A DNA stretch of 64,000 nucleotides from Botryosphaeria dothidea (taxonomy: Eukaryota > Ascomycota > Dothideomycetes > Botryosphaeriales > Botryosphaeriaceae), in contig WWBZ02000001.1 in NCBI GenBank assembly GCA_011503125.2, positions 2,976,001 through 3,040,000 of the forward strand. Direction: 5' to 3'. This document shows, piece by piece, positions 46,400 through 56,085 of the stretch (the first letter of the stretch is position 1; every line of letters begins with the position of its first letter). Position numbers and translations under genes: made by a program. The notes under the pieces were generated by a model. It searched no databases and was not told where the DNA came from. It worked only from the letters and a program-made list of their open reading frames with translations.

Positions 46400-46707
46400 G
46401 AAGATAACCAGGAAGAGGAACTAGGAGGACAACCAGGACCACCAGGACCACTAGGACCCGGACAACTACGAGGATAAGGACTAAAGAGATAGGTCTAGCA
46501 GGTGAATGTAGGGCTGCCATAGCAGCCGCTACTAGTAAGAAGGAAAAACAAGAACTAGTATAGGATAGCATGCCCAGAGAGAGAGGAGGGGTTTTTGCCA
46601 GGCGAAAAGGTTTTCCCCCTCGTGTAAAATAACTACAGATAGCCAGCCCCGCATGGACCCGTAAGGGAGCTATATCGGGAAGAAATGAATTTATCTATCT
46701 ATCTATC

Positions 46708-46721
46708 TATAAAAAAAAAAT
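46708..46721. repeat. Target-site duplication, right copy (LINE)
   Basis: Identical to 41543-41556 (TAT, ten A, T). It ends exactly one base before the stop codon of the minus-strand reductase gene. Confidence 0.7.
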
Positions 46722-48154
46722 TCAGTCCAACTCCACAACCAGCCTCTGCCCCGAAATCTCCCCCCTCCTCATCCGATCCAGCGCCGCATTCACCCCCGCC
46801 AACCCGCCCTTCTCCACAACCACCTCAGGCGGCGTCAACAGACCCTCTGTCAACAGCTTCTCCAACCACTGCATCGTCTCCCTCCCCACGGCCGGCACCT
46901 CATGGAACAGCTTAATCGGCACCGCATGCAGCGCCAGCCCCTCGCTCTGCACCTTCGGGCTCGCCGCCAGCCCGACCAAATGCGCCTTCCTGCCGCCATC
47001 CCTCGCGCAGCCTTCCACATCCAGCGCCTCGACCAGCCTCTCCGCGCCGTCCCTGCCGCTCGTGTCGATCGCGAACCGCAGCCGCCCCTCCGTCACGCCG
47101 CGGATGACGGCCACCGCGCGCGCCGGGTCGTGGCTGTCGACCCACAGGTCCGCGGCCCGCTCCAGCAGGCGCGCGCCGTGCTTGGCCACGTCGCCGACGG
47201 CGGCGACGCGCAGCCCGGCCAGCCGCGCCAGCTGCAGCACGTACAGCGACGTCGTCGACGAGCCGCCCCACAGCGCGACCCAGTCGCCCGCGCGCGCGCG
47301 CTCGTGCGGCGCGATCCCCGCGTGAGCCTCGCGCGCCACGTCGGGCGGCAGCAGCGCCGCGGGCACGGCGCGGAGCAGCGCCAGGTAGTCGGGCCCGCCG
47401 GCGGCGCTGGTCGAGAAATCGACGCCGAAGCAGATGCCGAGCGAGAGCGCGGCCGCGACGAAGGCGACGCCGAGCGAAGCGCCGGCGTTGGGCGCGATAT
47501 TGCGCGGGATGCGCGCGACGGTGAAGGTGTGCGCGACGGCGTACTGCTGGAAGGCCGACTTGCGCACGTCGCGGTAGTCGGTCGAGACGGCGAGGACGAG
47601 GTCGCCGGGCTGGTAGGGCGAGGACGCGTGCGCGGACGCGATGGTGCCGACGAAGTCGCGGCCGGAGATGTAGGGGAGCGTGGGGATGCCGAAGCCGAAG
47701 TCTCTGGGTGGGGTTGGTCGTTAGGAGAGAAGGGGGGGGGGGGGGGGGGGGGGGGGGTTCTTTTGTGGTGGTGGTGGTGGTGGTGGTGGGAGGCTTACGG
47801 CGCTTTCCAGTCGATCGGGTTCAGGCCAATTGCTTGCACCTTTACCAGGACTTCATCCTCGAAGTAGAGACTGGGCATCTCGTGTTTGGATGCGAGGGCG
47901 TATCTCGTGCGCGGCTGGTATAGCAGGAGGACGTCTTGCGTCGTCGGGATGTGCGAATGCGGCGGCGACTGCTGCTCTTCGGCGTCGTGGATGGCGCCGT
48001 TTTCTTTGGGTTGCAGCGACATGAAAGGCAGCGCTGCTCCGTTGGCGGTTGCTGTTGCGGCGGCTTTGGCCTTGAGGTCCGCAATGCTGATGTCGCGCTT
48101 GAGGTCTGCATATACGCCCCAGGTGGGCGCATGGACTTCGGCCTGGCCGATCAT
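46722..48154 (-). CDS. Medium-chain dehydrogenase/reductase (enoyl-reductase-like)
   Basis: Exons 47799-48154 and 46722-47703 give 445 residues. The N-terminal GroES-like domain is recognised by EDEVLVKVQAIGLNPIDWKAPDFG and PYISGRDFVGTI. The Rossmann part is GDWVALWGGSSTTSLYVLQLA, then GLRVAAVGDVAKHGARLLERA. The catalytic/structural zinc cysteines of classical alcohol dehydrogenases are absent, so it resembles the zinc-free quinone or trans-enoyl reductases often used in fungal metabolism. A roughly 80-residue polar N-terminal extension is unusual. The single 95-nt intron is dominated by a C26 run (G26 on the plus strand). The LINE is inserted directly after the stop codon. Confidence 0.88.
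47732..47757. repeat. 26-nt poly-G tract with adjacent GTG repeats, inside an intron
   Basis: Twenty-six consecutive G on the plus strand, followed at 47765-47789 by GTG repeats. On the coding (minus) strand the tract is C26 and lies just upstream of the CCCAG acceptor, so it acts as the polypyrimidine tract. Length may be inexact because of homopolymer sequencing error. Confidence 0.85.
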
Positions 48155-48825
48155 TGTGGCTGAATTGACTCAAGCAGGAGGAAAGCTCCAGAAGGAATGA
48201 AAAGCAAAAGTATGAGAGGGATACAGTGCAATTGAAATTCTGGAGGTGGAAGGAAAAGCGGAAGATCAATTGGGAATGCCGCAGGCGTTCATCCGGATTA
48301 CCTGCTTAAGACGTGCGCAAAAACCACAGGCGGCGCCGATTTAGGGCGGCGCGCAAAGGGCGTGGGGCAGGGGGTGTCTCCGGCAGGCATCATTGCGTGC
48401 TGCGCTTGGTCGCGGCAATTTTGCCGATGGAGTGCGAGTCAAATTCATGTGCGTAAGTGGGAGAGGGCGCGTGGTGTTGAGGATAACGCAAGCATCGCCT
48501 CAGAACAGCCCGGGAGCACGTCATCCACCTGCCCGGAACCTACCCGATAAGATAAGTGCCCACGCATCCCGAGGCCATTTGTATGGGCTGAAACAATGGA
48601 GAAGCTGCACGCATGCTCTTTGCTATAACACGAATTGATGTGGGTCCATAGGGTGCGGCGTGGCTGAGGGCTTGCATGTCAACTTCCTTCGGTGATCCGT
48701 TTCTTCTTTTCTTAAATGATTGTCAATTCTTTCTGGTATCAAACGCTCTCATTGTCTTCAAATGATCAACGAACGTCCTGCGTGCTATTCCTGCTCTGCC
48801 TGGTGTCCTTCCCTGCCACTCCTCT
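48155..48825. other. Intergenic region
   Basis: About 670 bp between two minus-strand genes. No supported feature. A lone GTTCATCCGGATT at 48288-48300 resembles the core of the palindrome family but lacks a pairing arm. Confidence 0.4.
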
Positions 48826-50066
48826 TCACGCCTGGTCCAGATTTCCTTCCGGAATCACCGCAAGGATCTCATCGGTTGTCTTCTCGTCCCCGAGCAGCCA
48901 GCCGAAAGCTTTCGCGCCGTCAATATTGGACTTACTGCCGGACTTCAAGCCCTTGAACATGACATGCCCGTGCGGGAGTCCGGGAGATACATCCATCTTC
49001 ACCTCGGTTCCCTTGTCCCGTAGGATTCTCGCATAAACAAGACCATCATCCCTCAACGGGTCCGCTCCACAAACAGAAATGTACACTGGTGGGAACCCTG
49101 TTGAGTGGTTCTTGACATTCATGGGACTCCAGTCCGGCGAGGATCGATCAGGCGCGTACGCTGCGAGAATGCCGTCCACGGCAGCTCCGTTAAGGACCAG
49201 GGCATCGGCGTTTTGCCGACGAGAGAACCAGAGTTTCTTGTACTCTTCTGGAACGTTCTCCTCGTCGAAGATGACTGGTATGGCCAAGTACAGCCCGGTG
49301 ATGCGCGGCTCGAGCTTCTGGTCAATCCACTTTTGCGCCGAGACTGCAGCCAGGTTGCCTCCAGCCGAACCACCGGCGATTATGAAGCCGGCAGACGGGT
49401 CGGCACCAAGCTTGTCGGTGTTCTCGACGATCCATTTCAGGTTGTCCCACACATCGTTCGGGGCAGCTGGGAACGGATTGGCTGGAGCGAGGCGGTACGT
49501 CAGGTTGACCGCGGTTGCGCCATGCAGCTGGTTCAACGCCCGAGAAAAGGGAGACATCTGGGTGTTCTGTTGACGAGTGAGTAAGCCTGTGCTCCTCATT
49601 GAGCTGGATTCACTTTCTCACATCTCCCATCACGAACCTACGGAAGACGAGCTGTCAGTAATTGGACGAGAAACGGAAGAATGCAAATGGCGTACCCTCC
49701 TCCATAGATCATCACCACCAGAGCACTCTTTCCGTTGGCAGGGGGGTTCTTTGGCTTGTGAACCCTGAGCGGGTTTAGGTAGCCATCGCGCATGGGAACA
49801 TCGATCTCGTAGCCCGGGTCGTGAGCAGCATTGCCGGAGCTGGCATCGAGACCAGGAAGCTGGGAAAAATCGGTGATGGTCTCTATCCCGTTCTCCTTGA
49901 GATACTAAACATTTTTGTGAGTTTTTGTTCCGTTCAAACAGTCACTTTAGCTCACATCGGTGAATTCTGGGCTAGCTCTGGCGTCAGTCTGTCAGTCGTC
50001 GGACTTCCCGGAATCGACTTACTCTCTCACTCCCAGTTTCTCAACTTCTTCATAAGTATCATACAT
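48826..50066 (-). CDS. Alpha/beta hydrolase (HSL-type esterase/lipase)
   Basis: Exons 50023-50066, 49956-49977, 49696-49904, 49622-49637 and 48826-49566 give 343 residues. Motifs of the hormone-sensitive-lipase family: oxyanion-hole VVMIYGGGFVMGD (the usual HGGG has Tyr for His), nucleophile elbow IAGGSAGGNLA with Ser as nucleophile, acid in VCGADPLRDDG and His in LPHGHVMF. YRLAPANPFPAAPNDVW is the typical post-oxyanion stretch. Two exons are tiny (22 and 16 nt); both keep frame and restore the motif across the oxyanion loop. No signal peptide, so probably intracellular. Substrate unknown. Confidence 0.88.
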
Positions 50067-51976
50067 GGCTCTCGATTTGTTTCGATGTGTGCAGTGGCGA
50101 CAAGTACCCGAATTCTGGAGATGTATGTCTCCTGTTGCTTGGGCTGGTACTTTTAAAGACGAATGCGGGGACAAATGACCCCGCGATTGGGATAAGCGCT
50201 AGACAGGGCCACCAAGCCCACTGTAAGCTGACACTAAATGTGAGCCTCTATGAAGCTACCTGGAAGACAAGGGCCATGTTTGAGGGGTCGCCCAGTTGTG
50301 TCGATCCTGACAATGTCCATCCGCGGTGCTCCGGGATTGAGGTTTTTCCATCCACGGACAGTTGACAGTGTCGCACGACTTGCAAGGTATGTATCTATTG
50401 TGGGTATTCACGGCCCACTTGCTTCGGATGAAAATGCGATTCGCGACTCGGATTCCGTGGAAAAACCGTAGGATCCGACAGGTCTTCTGAGGTGTGGATT
50501 CAGTTCGTTACCCAAGTACTTCGGCTTACTGTCAGCCGCCGTTAAAGCGCCACAATCCTAAACCTTCAGCAATGGAGCGGGATGCTGTTACGCGGTGCAA
50601 TCATCTGCTTCTTGGTAGGGGTCTGTGTTGTAGTATGCCGTGAATGAACCGGATTTTCCCCTGTTGTTCTTTGGGATGCGTAGGTGCCGCGCGCTCTTGG
50701 AATCAGCAGTCGGGTGTTGCGGAACAAGGCAGTTTCAAACAGAATTCCTTGCTCTTCATTGGCACCCTCATTACTTGAGTATTTCAAGCCCGCTGGAGCA
50801 GCCCGATCTCGATCTCTCGACACAAAACATACGGCAGGGTGCGTGCACCAGCAGAGGCATTCTGAGGAAGTGTGGGCTGTTCATTCTAGTAACAGCACGA
50901 TGCCTAGCACATGAAGTGGCACGGGTTTGGAAAGATCTTTGTGCGGTTTGTGCGACCGCGCTCTTGACAAGTTCCAGGGTCCGATGAATACTGGCGCCAC
51001 AATCGCATGCCGTGAGGTCAGAAAGCCGAGCGCTGCTGGGGCCGTTTCTGGTCAATTGCCTGCAGCAGGAAAGATTGTTCCCACTGTTAGGATGTCAGCG
51101 TTGAGCAAGACGGTCAAATACAAAGCAGACTGACCGTTTTCATAGCAGATCGATTATTCGGCGCCCGGCAATCTCCTGTCACAATAGCTCTCACGACGCT
51201 CTGCTCGACCATCCACTTAGAATTCAGTAGCTGTATCGTTGAAGGCAGAGGTTCAACGTGGAGAAAGTTGGTTTGGCGATCCAAGAAAAGGCGGAGCGTC
51301 TTGCTTACTCCGCACTTCCATCCCCGCGGGGAAAGTAGCTCCTTGCGTAGCTCCATGTTGCGTGCTCGGCGAGACTTGCCCGCGGAAGGAATATCCCCTC
51401 CGAGTCCTCACCCGGAAACCTGAGCTTCCTCTCTACCGCCCGCTAATGCAAGGCACCGTACCCCGCGCTGCTCAATGCTCGTCATTTCCATTGCGACTCG
51501 GGGCAACTTTGCTCTTTGCGCGGACATGATGCCCTTCGCTTTCCGGAACTGGGGAAGACAAGTGCGCGCACCTCTGGGCAGGAGCTACAAAACCGGCGCG
51601 CGCCCTTTCTGGCTATAAAGCTCCCGAATCTCTGCCTGTCCGTCTTCAATCATTGATCATTCTCTTTTGACCGTTGCGCCGACTTTTTTGATCTTCTCTC
51701 CGGGACCTCCCCCTTCCGAATATTGAAACCTCAACTCCACGCCGGAGGCGCTTCTTTCGTGGGGGCTTGTCCTCGTGCCTCCGCAAGAACTCGCAGCAAC
51801 CCGAGTCCCCGCCCTCTTCCCCTCCCCGCCGCCGGGACTCCATCTCGAGCCCTTCACGCGCTTCGATATCAGCCCCAGAAACCCAAGCGCAGCAACCAAC
51901 CCCAGAGCCACCACCACACAGCGCGCCCGCTCCATCCCAGCCCCCCACACCCACCACACCCTTCCCCACCACCAAA
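50067..51976. other. Long intergenic region between divergent genes
   Basis: 1.9 kb, the longest gene-free stretch outside the transposon. Short frames (for example 50640-50987) are unconvincing. No repeat or RNA gene recognised. A TATA box for the downstream gene is listed separately. Confidence 0.45.
51614..51620 (+). promoter_or_regulatory. TATA box of Dabb-GFA gene
   Basis: TATAAAG in GGC-TATAAAG-CTCCC, followed by C/T-rich sequence near 51,690-51,720, a typical fungal core promoter about 360 bp before the start used here (about 150 bp before an alternative in-frame start at 51767). Confidence 0.5.
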
Positions 51977-52901
51977 ATGGCCGCTCCACCCTCCACCCAA
52001 GTCATCACCCACATCGTGCTCTTCAAATACCGCCCCACCATCTCCTGGGAGGCCTTCGAGGCGCACTTCGAGACCTTCAAGGCCCTCCAGCACCAATGCC
52101 TGCACCCGCTCACCAAACGCCCCTACATGCTGTCGATGCGCATGGGCAAGAACCGCTCGTGGGAGCCCTTCCACAAGGGCATGACGCACGCCTTCGTGCT
52201 CGAGTTCGCGTCGCAAGACGACCTCGACTACTACCTGACCAAGGACCCCGTGCACCTCGCCTTCAGCCGCGCCGCGGGCCCGCTGGTCGAGGACAGCGTC
52301 GTCGTCGACATCCGCGACGGGGTGCTGTTCGGGCCGGGGGCGCGGCAGCCGGAGGGCGTGACGTTTCCCGGCGAGGAGGAGGGCCGGCGGTACCGGGGCG
52401 CGTGCCACTGCCAGGGCACCGAGTGGGAGGTCGTGGTGAGGGGCGCGGGCGAGGAGCTCAAGCACGTGCTGTGCCACTGCGACACGTGCAAGAAGCTGGG
52501 CGGCGGGCCGTACTCGTGCAACTACATCGTGCCGAGGGAGGACCTGAGGGTGACCAAGGGGACGCCGAGCGTGTACACGTACAAGGGCGCGAGCGGTGAG
52601 TTTTTGTCTCGTGCTTTGAGCCCGAGCGGCCGGTTGCTGACGAGAGAGGGCGTGGTTTCTAGGCAAGGACGTGCGTTGCTTCTTCTGCCCTACCTGCACC
52701 TCGCATATCTACCACCACCAGGACGCCATGCCGGAAAAGGTCATCGTCCGCACGCTGCTGCTGGAGGGCGGAAACGACTTCGATGCCGGCGGTGAGATCT
52801 TCCCGGAGGGCAAGCTTAAGTGGGTGCAGGATCTCAAGCAGAGCCTGGAGCCGGTGCCGAAGAAAGCTGTCAACGGTGTAAATGGAGTTAATGGAGCATG
52901 A
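51977..52901 (+). CDS. Fusion of stress-responsive A/B-barrel (Dabb) and GFA/CENP-V domains
   Basis: Exons 51977-52595 and 52663-52901 give 285 residues. Residues about 9-108 form a Dabb domain (ITHIVLFKYRPTISWEAFEA, FHKGMTHAFVLEFASQDDLD, YYLTKDPVHLAF, VVVDIRDGVLF). Residues about 135-255 form a glutathione-dependent formaldehyde-activating (GFA) zinc domain. Its ligand pairs are ACHCQG, CHCDTCKKLGG and CFFCPTC, with SHIYHHQDAMPEKVIVRTLLL after them. The intron splits the GFA domain; splicing restores GASGKDVRCFFC. An in-frame start at 51767 would add 70 Pro/Ser-rich residues. The fusion suggests one enzyme handling a small reactive substrate or conjugate; the reaction is unknown. Confidence 0.9.
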
Positions 52902-53244
52902 GAGTTCTTCGAAAAGGCGACTGGCGTTGTGGATGAAGAAAAGTTGAATACCCCGGGGTTGGTTTGGTGTGTCGTTTAGTGTTGCATGAGCAGAGGCGTC
53001 GCATTTGAATAGAGTTGAGAAAGTAGCGATGGTTCGGCGCAGGATCTGATTCACACAAAATAGTCATTCTAGAGAGCAGCGTTGCCACGCGGTATCAGTG
53101 AGCCTTTCTTAAATATGTATATCATTCAAGTTCATTACGTTTCATGATTACTGATTATAAACTAGCCATCGTTGTTCGGCATATCAGGCACAATCTCATA
53201 ACATCTCTCTACGTTTATGGCCTCAAAACGTTGTGCTTCCACCT

Positions 53245-53969
53245 TTAGCTGATGACAACGTAGAAGCCGATGGGGCAAAGGTCCGAGTCCTGGAAGTACT
53301 CGAACGTGGTGTCGGAGCTGCACAGCATACCGCTGACTTCAAGAGAACCTTGGCCAGCCTGGACGCCGCAGTCACCCGCGTTGATCACATACGCGTTTCC
53401 AGGAGCCAGCACTGCAGGCGGGCTCGGCGGGCCTGTGGAAGATGGAATATCAGCACACTTCTTCCATCGATAATTTCGAGGGCACATACTAGGACCAGCG
53501 GGCGGCTGGTTGTTCCAGGTCGTGTCAGCATCGGCACCGGAGCCGAAGGCGTAGCCGGTGAAGGTGAAGTGGCCGGCGCCTTCGTAGGTGTAGGAGCTCG
53601 TGCGGAGCTGGTCCTGGCTCGGGAAGAAGAACTTGAGCGTGCAAGTCTTGCCCGCAGCGGATTCGGGAACGTAGAGGTTGAAGATCGTGCCTTGTTTTCG
53701 TGTTAGTGTCTTTTTTCTTTTATGTTGACAAGGCGAGTTGGCGTACAGAAATCGTTCGGGGTAATCTTGGGCGAGTAGACGGTGCCGTATTTCGTGTCAG
53801 GGTTGTTCTTTGAAACCGGGACGATGTAAACCGGAAACAACCATGACGACTGATCAGCGGGGAGGTAGCCGTCGGCAGGGCATACAGGATCGGCCCGCTT
53901 GTTGAGGAGAGGGGAGGCGGAGACTAGGGAAAGAAGGGAAAGAGCAACGGTAGCTAGGCTCTTCATCAT
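53245..53969 (-). CDS. Secreted protein with But2-like C-terminal domain
   Basis: Exons 53747-53969, 53490-53690 and 53245-53432 give 203 residues. The signal peptide is MMKSLATVALSLLSLVSASP, followed by a possible KR processing site (NKRADP). The rest matches the fungal But2 C-terminal domain: FPVYIVPVSKNNPDTKYGT, FCTIFNLYVPESAAGKTCTL, KFFFPSQDQLRTSSYTYEGA and the ending FEYFQDSDLCPIGFYVVIS. Proteins of this type are secreted or wall-associated in filamentous fungi. Four to five Cys could form disulfides. Intron 1 ends in AAG. Biochemical role unknown. Confidence 0.88.
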
Positions 53970-55434
53970 GGTGACGTTTTGGACGGTGTGAACTTTGGGG
54001 GTATCAGAATAAGAGATAATGATAGTAAAAATGAAGATGTCTCGGTGATATAGGAGATGAGCGAGCGCTGAGATTGCTTGGCTTGCTAGAGCCAAATATT
54101 CGAATGATGAACTTGCCTTTTTGTACCCCTCGTTTACGAGCCTTGGACAGACTCTCATCAGCCGGCTTGGATTCACGGCAGGGCTGTGCCGTGAGAAATC
54201 CTTTCACGCCATTGCAGCGTGGAGGTCAGGCAACTGGCGATCCTGTGGGAATAGAACACACGCTTCGCCTGTTCCGTGTCAGATGGCCGAAGCACAGCAA
54301 AGCATTTTCTGGAGCCAAGGGAACCTTGCAGCGTCCATCGCGGCTCTGTTTTCCATTGTTGTCTCAAACGGACTGCGGCAAGCTGCATGCTGACGCTGTC
54401 AGACAAGCTTCAGCCGGAAGTAGACAAGGCTGTGCAGGGCGATGGCATGGTAGGTTAAGCTTTTGTACTGGCGCATCCTGCTGACGGGGATGGCGGCGGG
54501 GATCCGGCCATGTCATGTGGGGAATGCTGCTGTCTCGATGCACGAGATATTCTACTGCATAAGGGGTGTTACACAGCAGCATATTTCTCCTGGTGTCTGA
54601 GACCTAGAGATGCAAGTATATATGGTTGCGTGACGATTTTTTTTTTTTTTGAGACAGACTACGGCTCGTGGTTCTGTGCATCCTGCAGAAACACCGTTCG
54701 ACGCCAACCCCGACAATCACTGCAGAGTCCGGAAGTACCGGGTTCGGCTCCTTCCTGCCTACTTTGCTGCGGGGAAATGGGAGGATACGAGCTGGCGTCT
54801 GCTCGAATCGAGCTGGTTGCGGAGCAGAGTCCTACAGTGGAAATGATTCCTCCAGTATGAGTTTGCGGCTGCTGAGAATGGGGCAATGAATCCGGTCTAC
54901 TGCGCAGTAAGCAGACTAGTAGCCATAAGCAGTGAGCTATCCCTGGCTGCATCTTGGCGGCGGCGAGAGAGTATGGAAGGCTGTGATGTCAACGGGCTAT
55001 TCTTTCTGAAAAGCCGCCGGGTAGCAGCCGAGAGGCCTTCACAGCCGCCACCAAAGTTGGCGGCGCAGCAAAGTAAGCAGCCAGCAACGTGAGCAAGCCT
55101 GTCAATGGCTCTTCTCGAAAATCCCCGTGAGCCCTCGCTAAGGCCGCATCGTTTCCAATATTATCCGCTGTTTTTTCGAGCCCAGATCAGTCTTTCCGCT
55201 TTCTCATCACGTTGTACATACTCTAGTCCCAAGCACACCCGGGCAACCTCACCTTCCATGCTTACCACTGATGAATCTTCCTTTGCTTCATTAAGTGTGA
55301 ACTGAGGCTCTGTGTCATCTATGGGAACATAACTTCAACATAAGATATTACGTAAAATGGGGCACGTGGAATGGTAGGCAGAAATGCTGCATATGTTTAC
55401 CGATCTCTTCGAGCGTCTTCTAGAAAATTTTAAC
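53970..55434. other. Intergenic region
   Basis: About 1.5 kb upstream of the But2 gene and ahead of the SINE. A run of about 13 T lies near 54638-54650. Short frames are unconvincing. Nothing else seen. Confidence 0.45.
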
Positions 55435-55450
55435 TCTATATTTTCCCGAG
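55435..55450. repeat. Target-site duplication, left copy (SINE)
   Basis: TCTATATTTTCCCGAG, identical to 55968-55983. The sequence is complex enough that a chance 16-bp match at both element ends is unlikely; the first bases could overlap the ATCT tail. Confidence 0.85.
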
Positions 55451-55967
55451 GGCGGGGTAGTGTATTGGTAGGGTGCACTTCCACGGTAACCTGGCCTTTC
55501 TGGGGTGGCACAGGTTCTAAGTTCGAATCTTAGACCGCTTACCTACTCGTGGCATGTGCGTCCCACGTTAAAAGCACACGTACCCGCGTTCTCTCTGGCG
55601 GTAACAAGGGGGAGAAGGGCCAGCTAGGCGCTTCTAAAAATAAATTTTAAGAGCGCTTTACCAGCGCTTATAAATAGGTAAGCCGGGACTTCTTACGGCT
55701 TAGTCTTAAGATTTACAGTCACCTCTCTCTATAGTTCCTCCCTCTTAGCTACTCTTCCTACTTTAGACACCGCTACCGGTATATAGAAAAAAACCATACT
55801 AAATAGAGTATCTACGGATACTACCATTATAGATAGGGAAGGTTTTTACCCGGGCTATCCCAAGAAAGTAGCCACGGTTTCCCCTTCCATATATACCCTT
55901 ACAGATAGCCACAGCTGCATGGACCCTTCGGGGAGCTAAATCAGCTTAAATTGAATTTATCTATCTA
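55451..55967 (+). mobile_element. tRNA-derived SINE with LINE-type 3' end
   Basis: 517-bp non-coding element between 16-bp target duplications. The head is tRNA-like. An A box TAGTGTATTGGTAGG lies at 55458-55472 (compare TRGYNNARNGG), and a B box GTTCGAATC at 55521-55529 sits in a perfect 5-bp T-stem (TCTAA/TTAGA). This gives an internal pol III promoter. The body has no reading frame. The tail (about 55836-55967) shares ACAGATAGCCA, GCATGGACCC, GGGAGCT and GAATTTATCTATCTATCT, in the same order, with the last 115 bp of the LINE at 41.6-46.7 kb. The SINE probably borrows that LINE's machinery. It lies about 100 bp past the stop codon of the next gene. Confidence 0.88.
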
Positions 55968-55983
55968 TCTATATTTTCCCGAG
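55968..55983. repeat. Target-site duplication, right copy (SINE)
   Basis: Second copy of TCTATATTTTCCCGAG directly after the (ATCT)n tail of the SINE. Confidence 0.85.
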
Positions 55984-56085
55984 ACTGCCGATTCCCAGGC
56001 TCCAAAATCGTCCGTGAGTATCCGCCCGATCCCGAAGAATAAATCCGAGGTGAGACTTTGGAAACGCTCGGGATGATCATGGCGC

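Larger units (their letters stand above)
41557..46707 (+). mobile_element. Non-LTR retrotransposon (LINE), near full length, stop-laden
   Basis: A 5.15-kb element bounded by a 14-bp duplication. ORF1 starts 11 bp from the left boundary and has CCHC knuckles. ORF2 overlaps its end by 7 nt and carries endonuclease, reverse transcriptase and a C-terminal zinc finger. The 3' end is a (TATC)n/(ATCT)n tail (46692-46710), with no poly(A) of its own beyond the target duplication. Both ORFs stay in one frame throughout but contain in-frame stops, so this copy is not autonomous now. No RNase H motif was seen. The domain order places it near Tad/I-type fungal LINEs; clade assignment needs a phylogeny. 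Leu codons are strongly CTA-biased, unlike neighbouring genes. Confidence 0.95.

Noticed and set aside
46902..47867. 321-codon plus-strand frame rich in Arg/Gly/His opposite the reductase
   Set aside because: Shadow of the GC-rich reductase exon; it even runs through the poly-G intron. No start context or motif.
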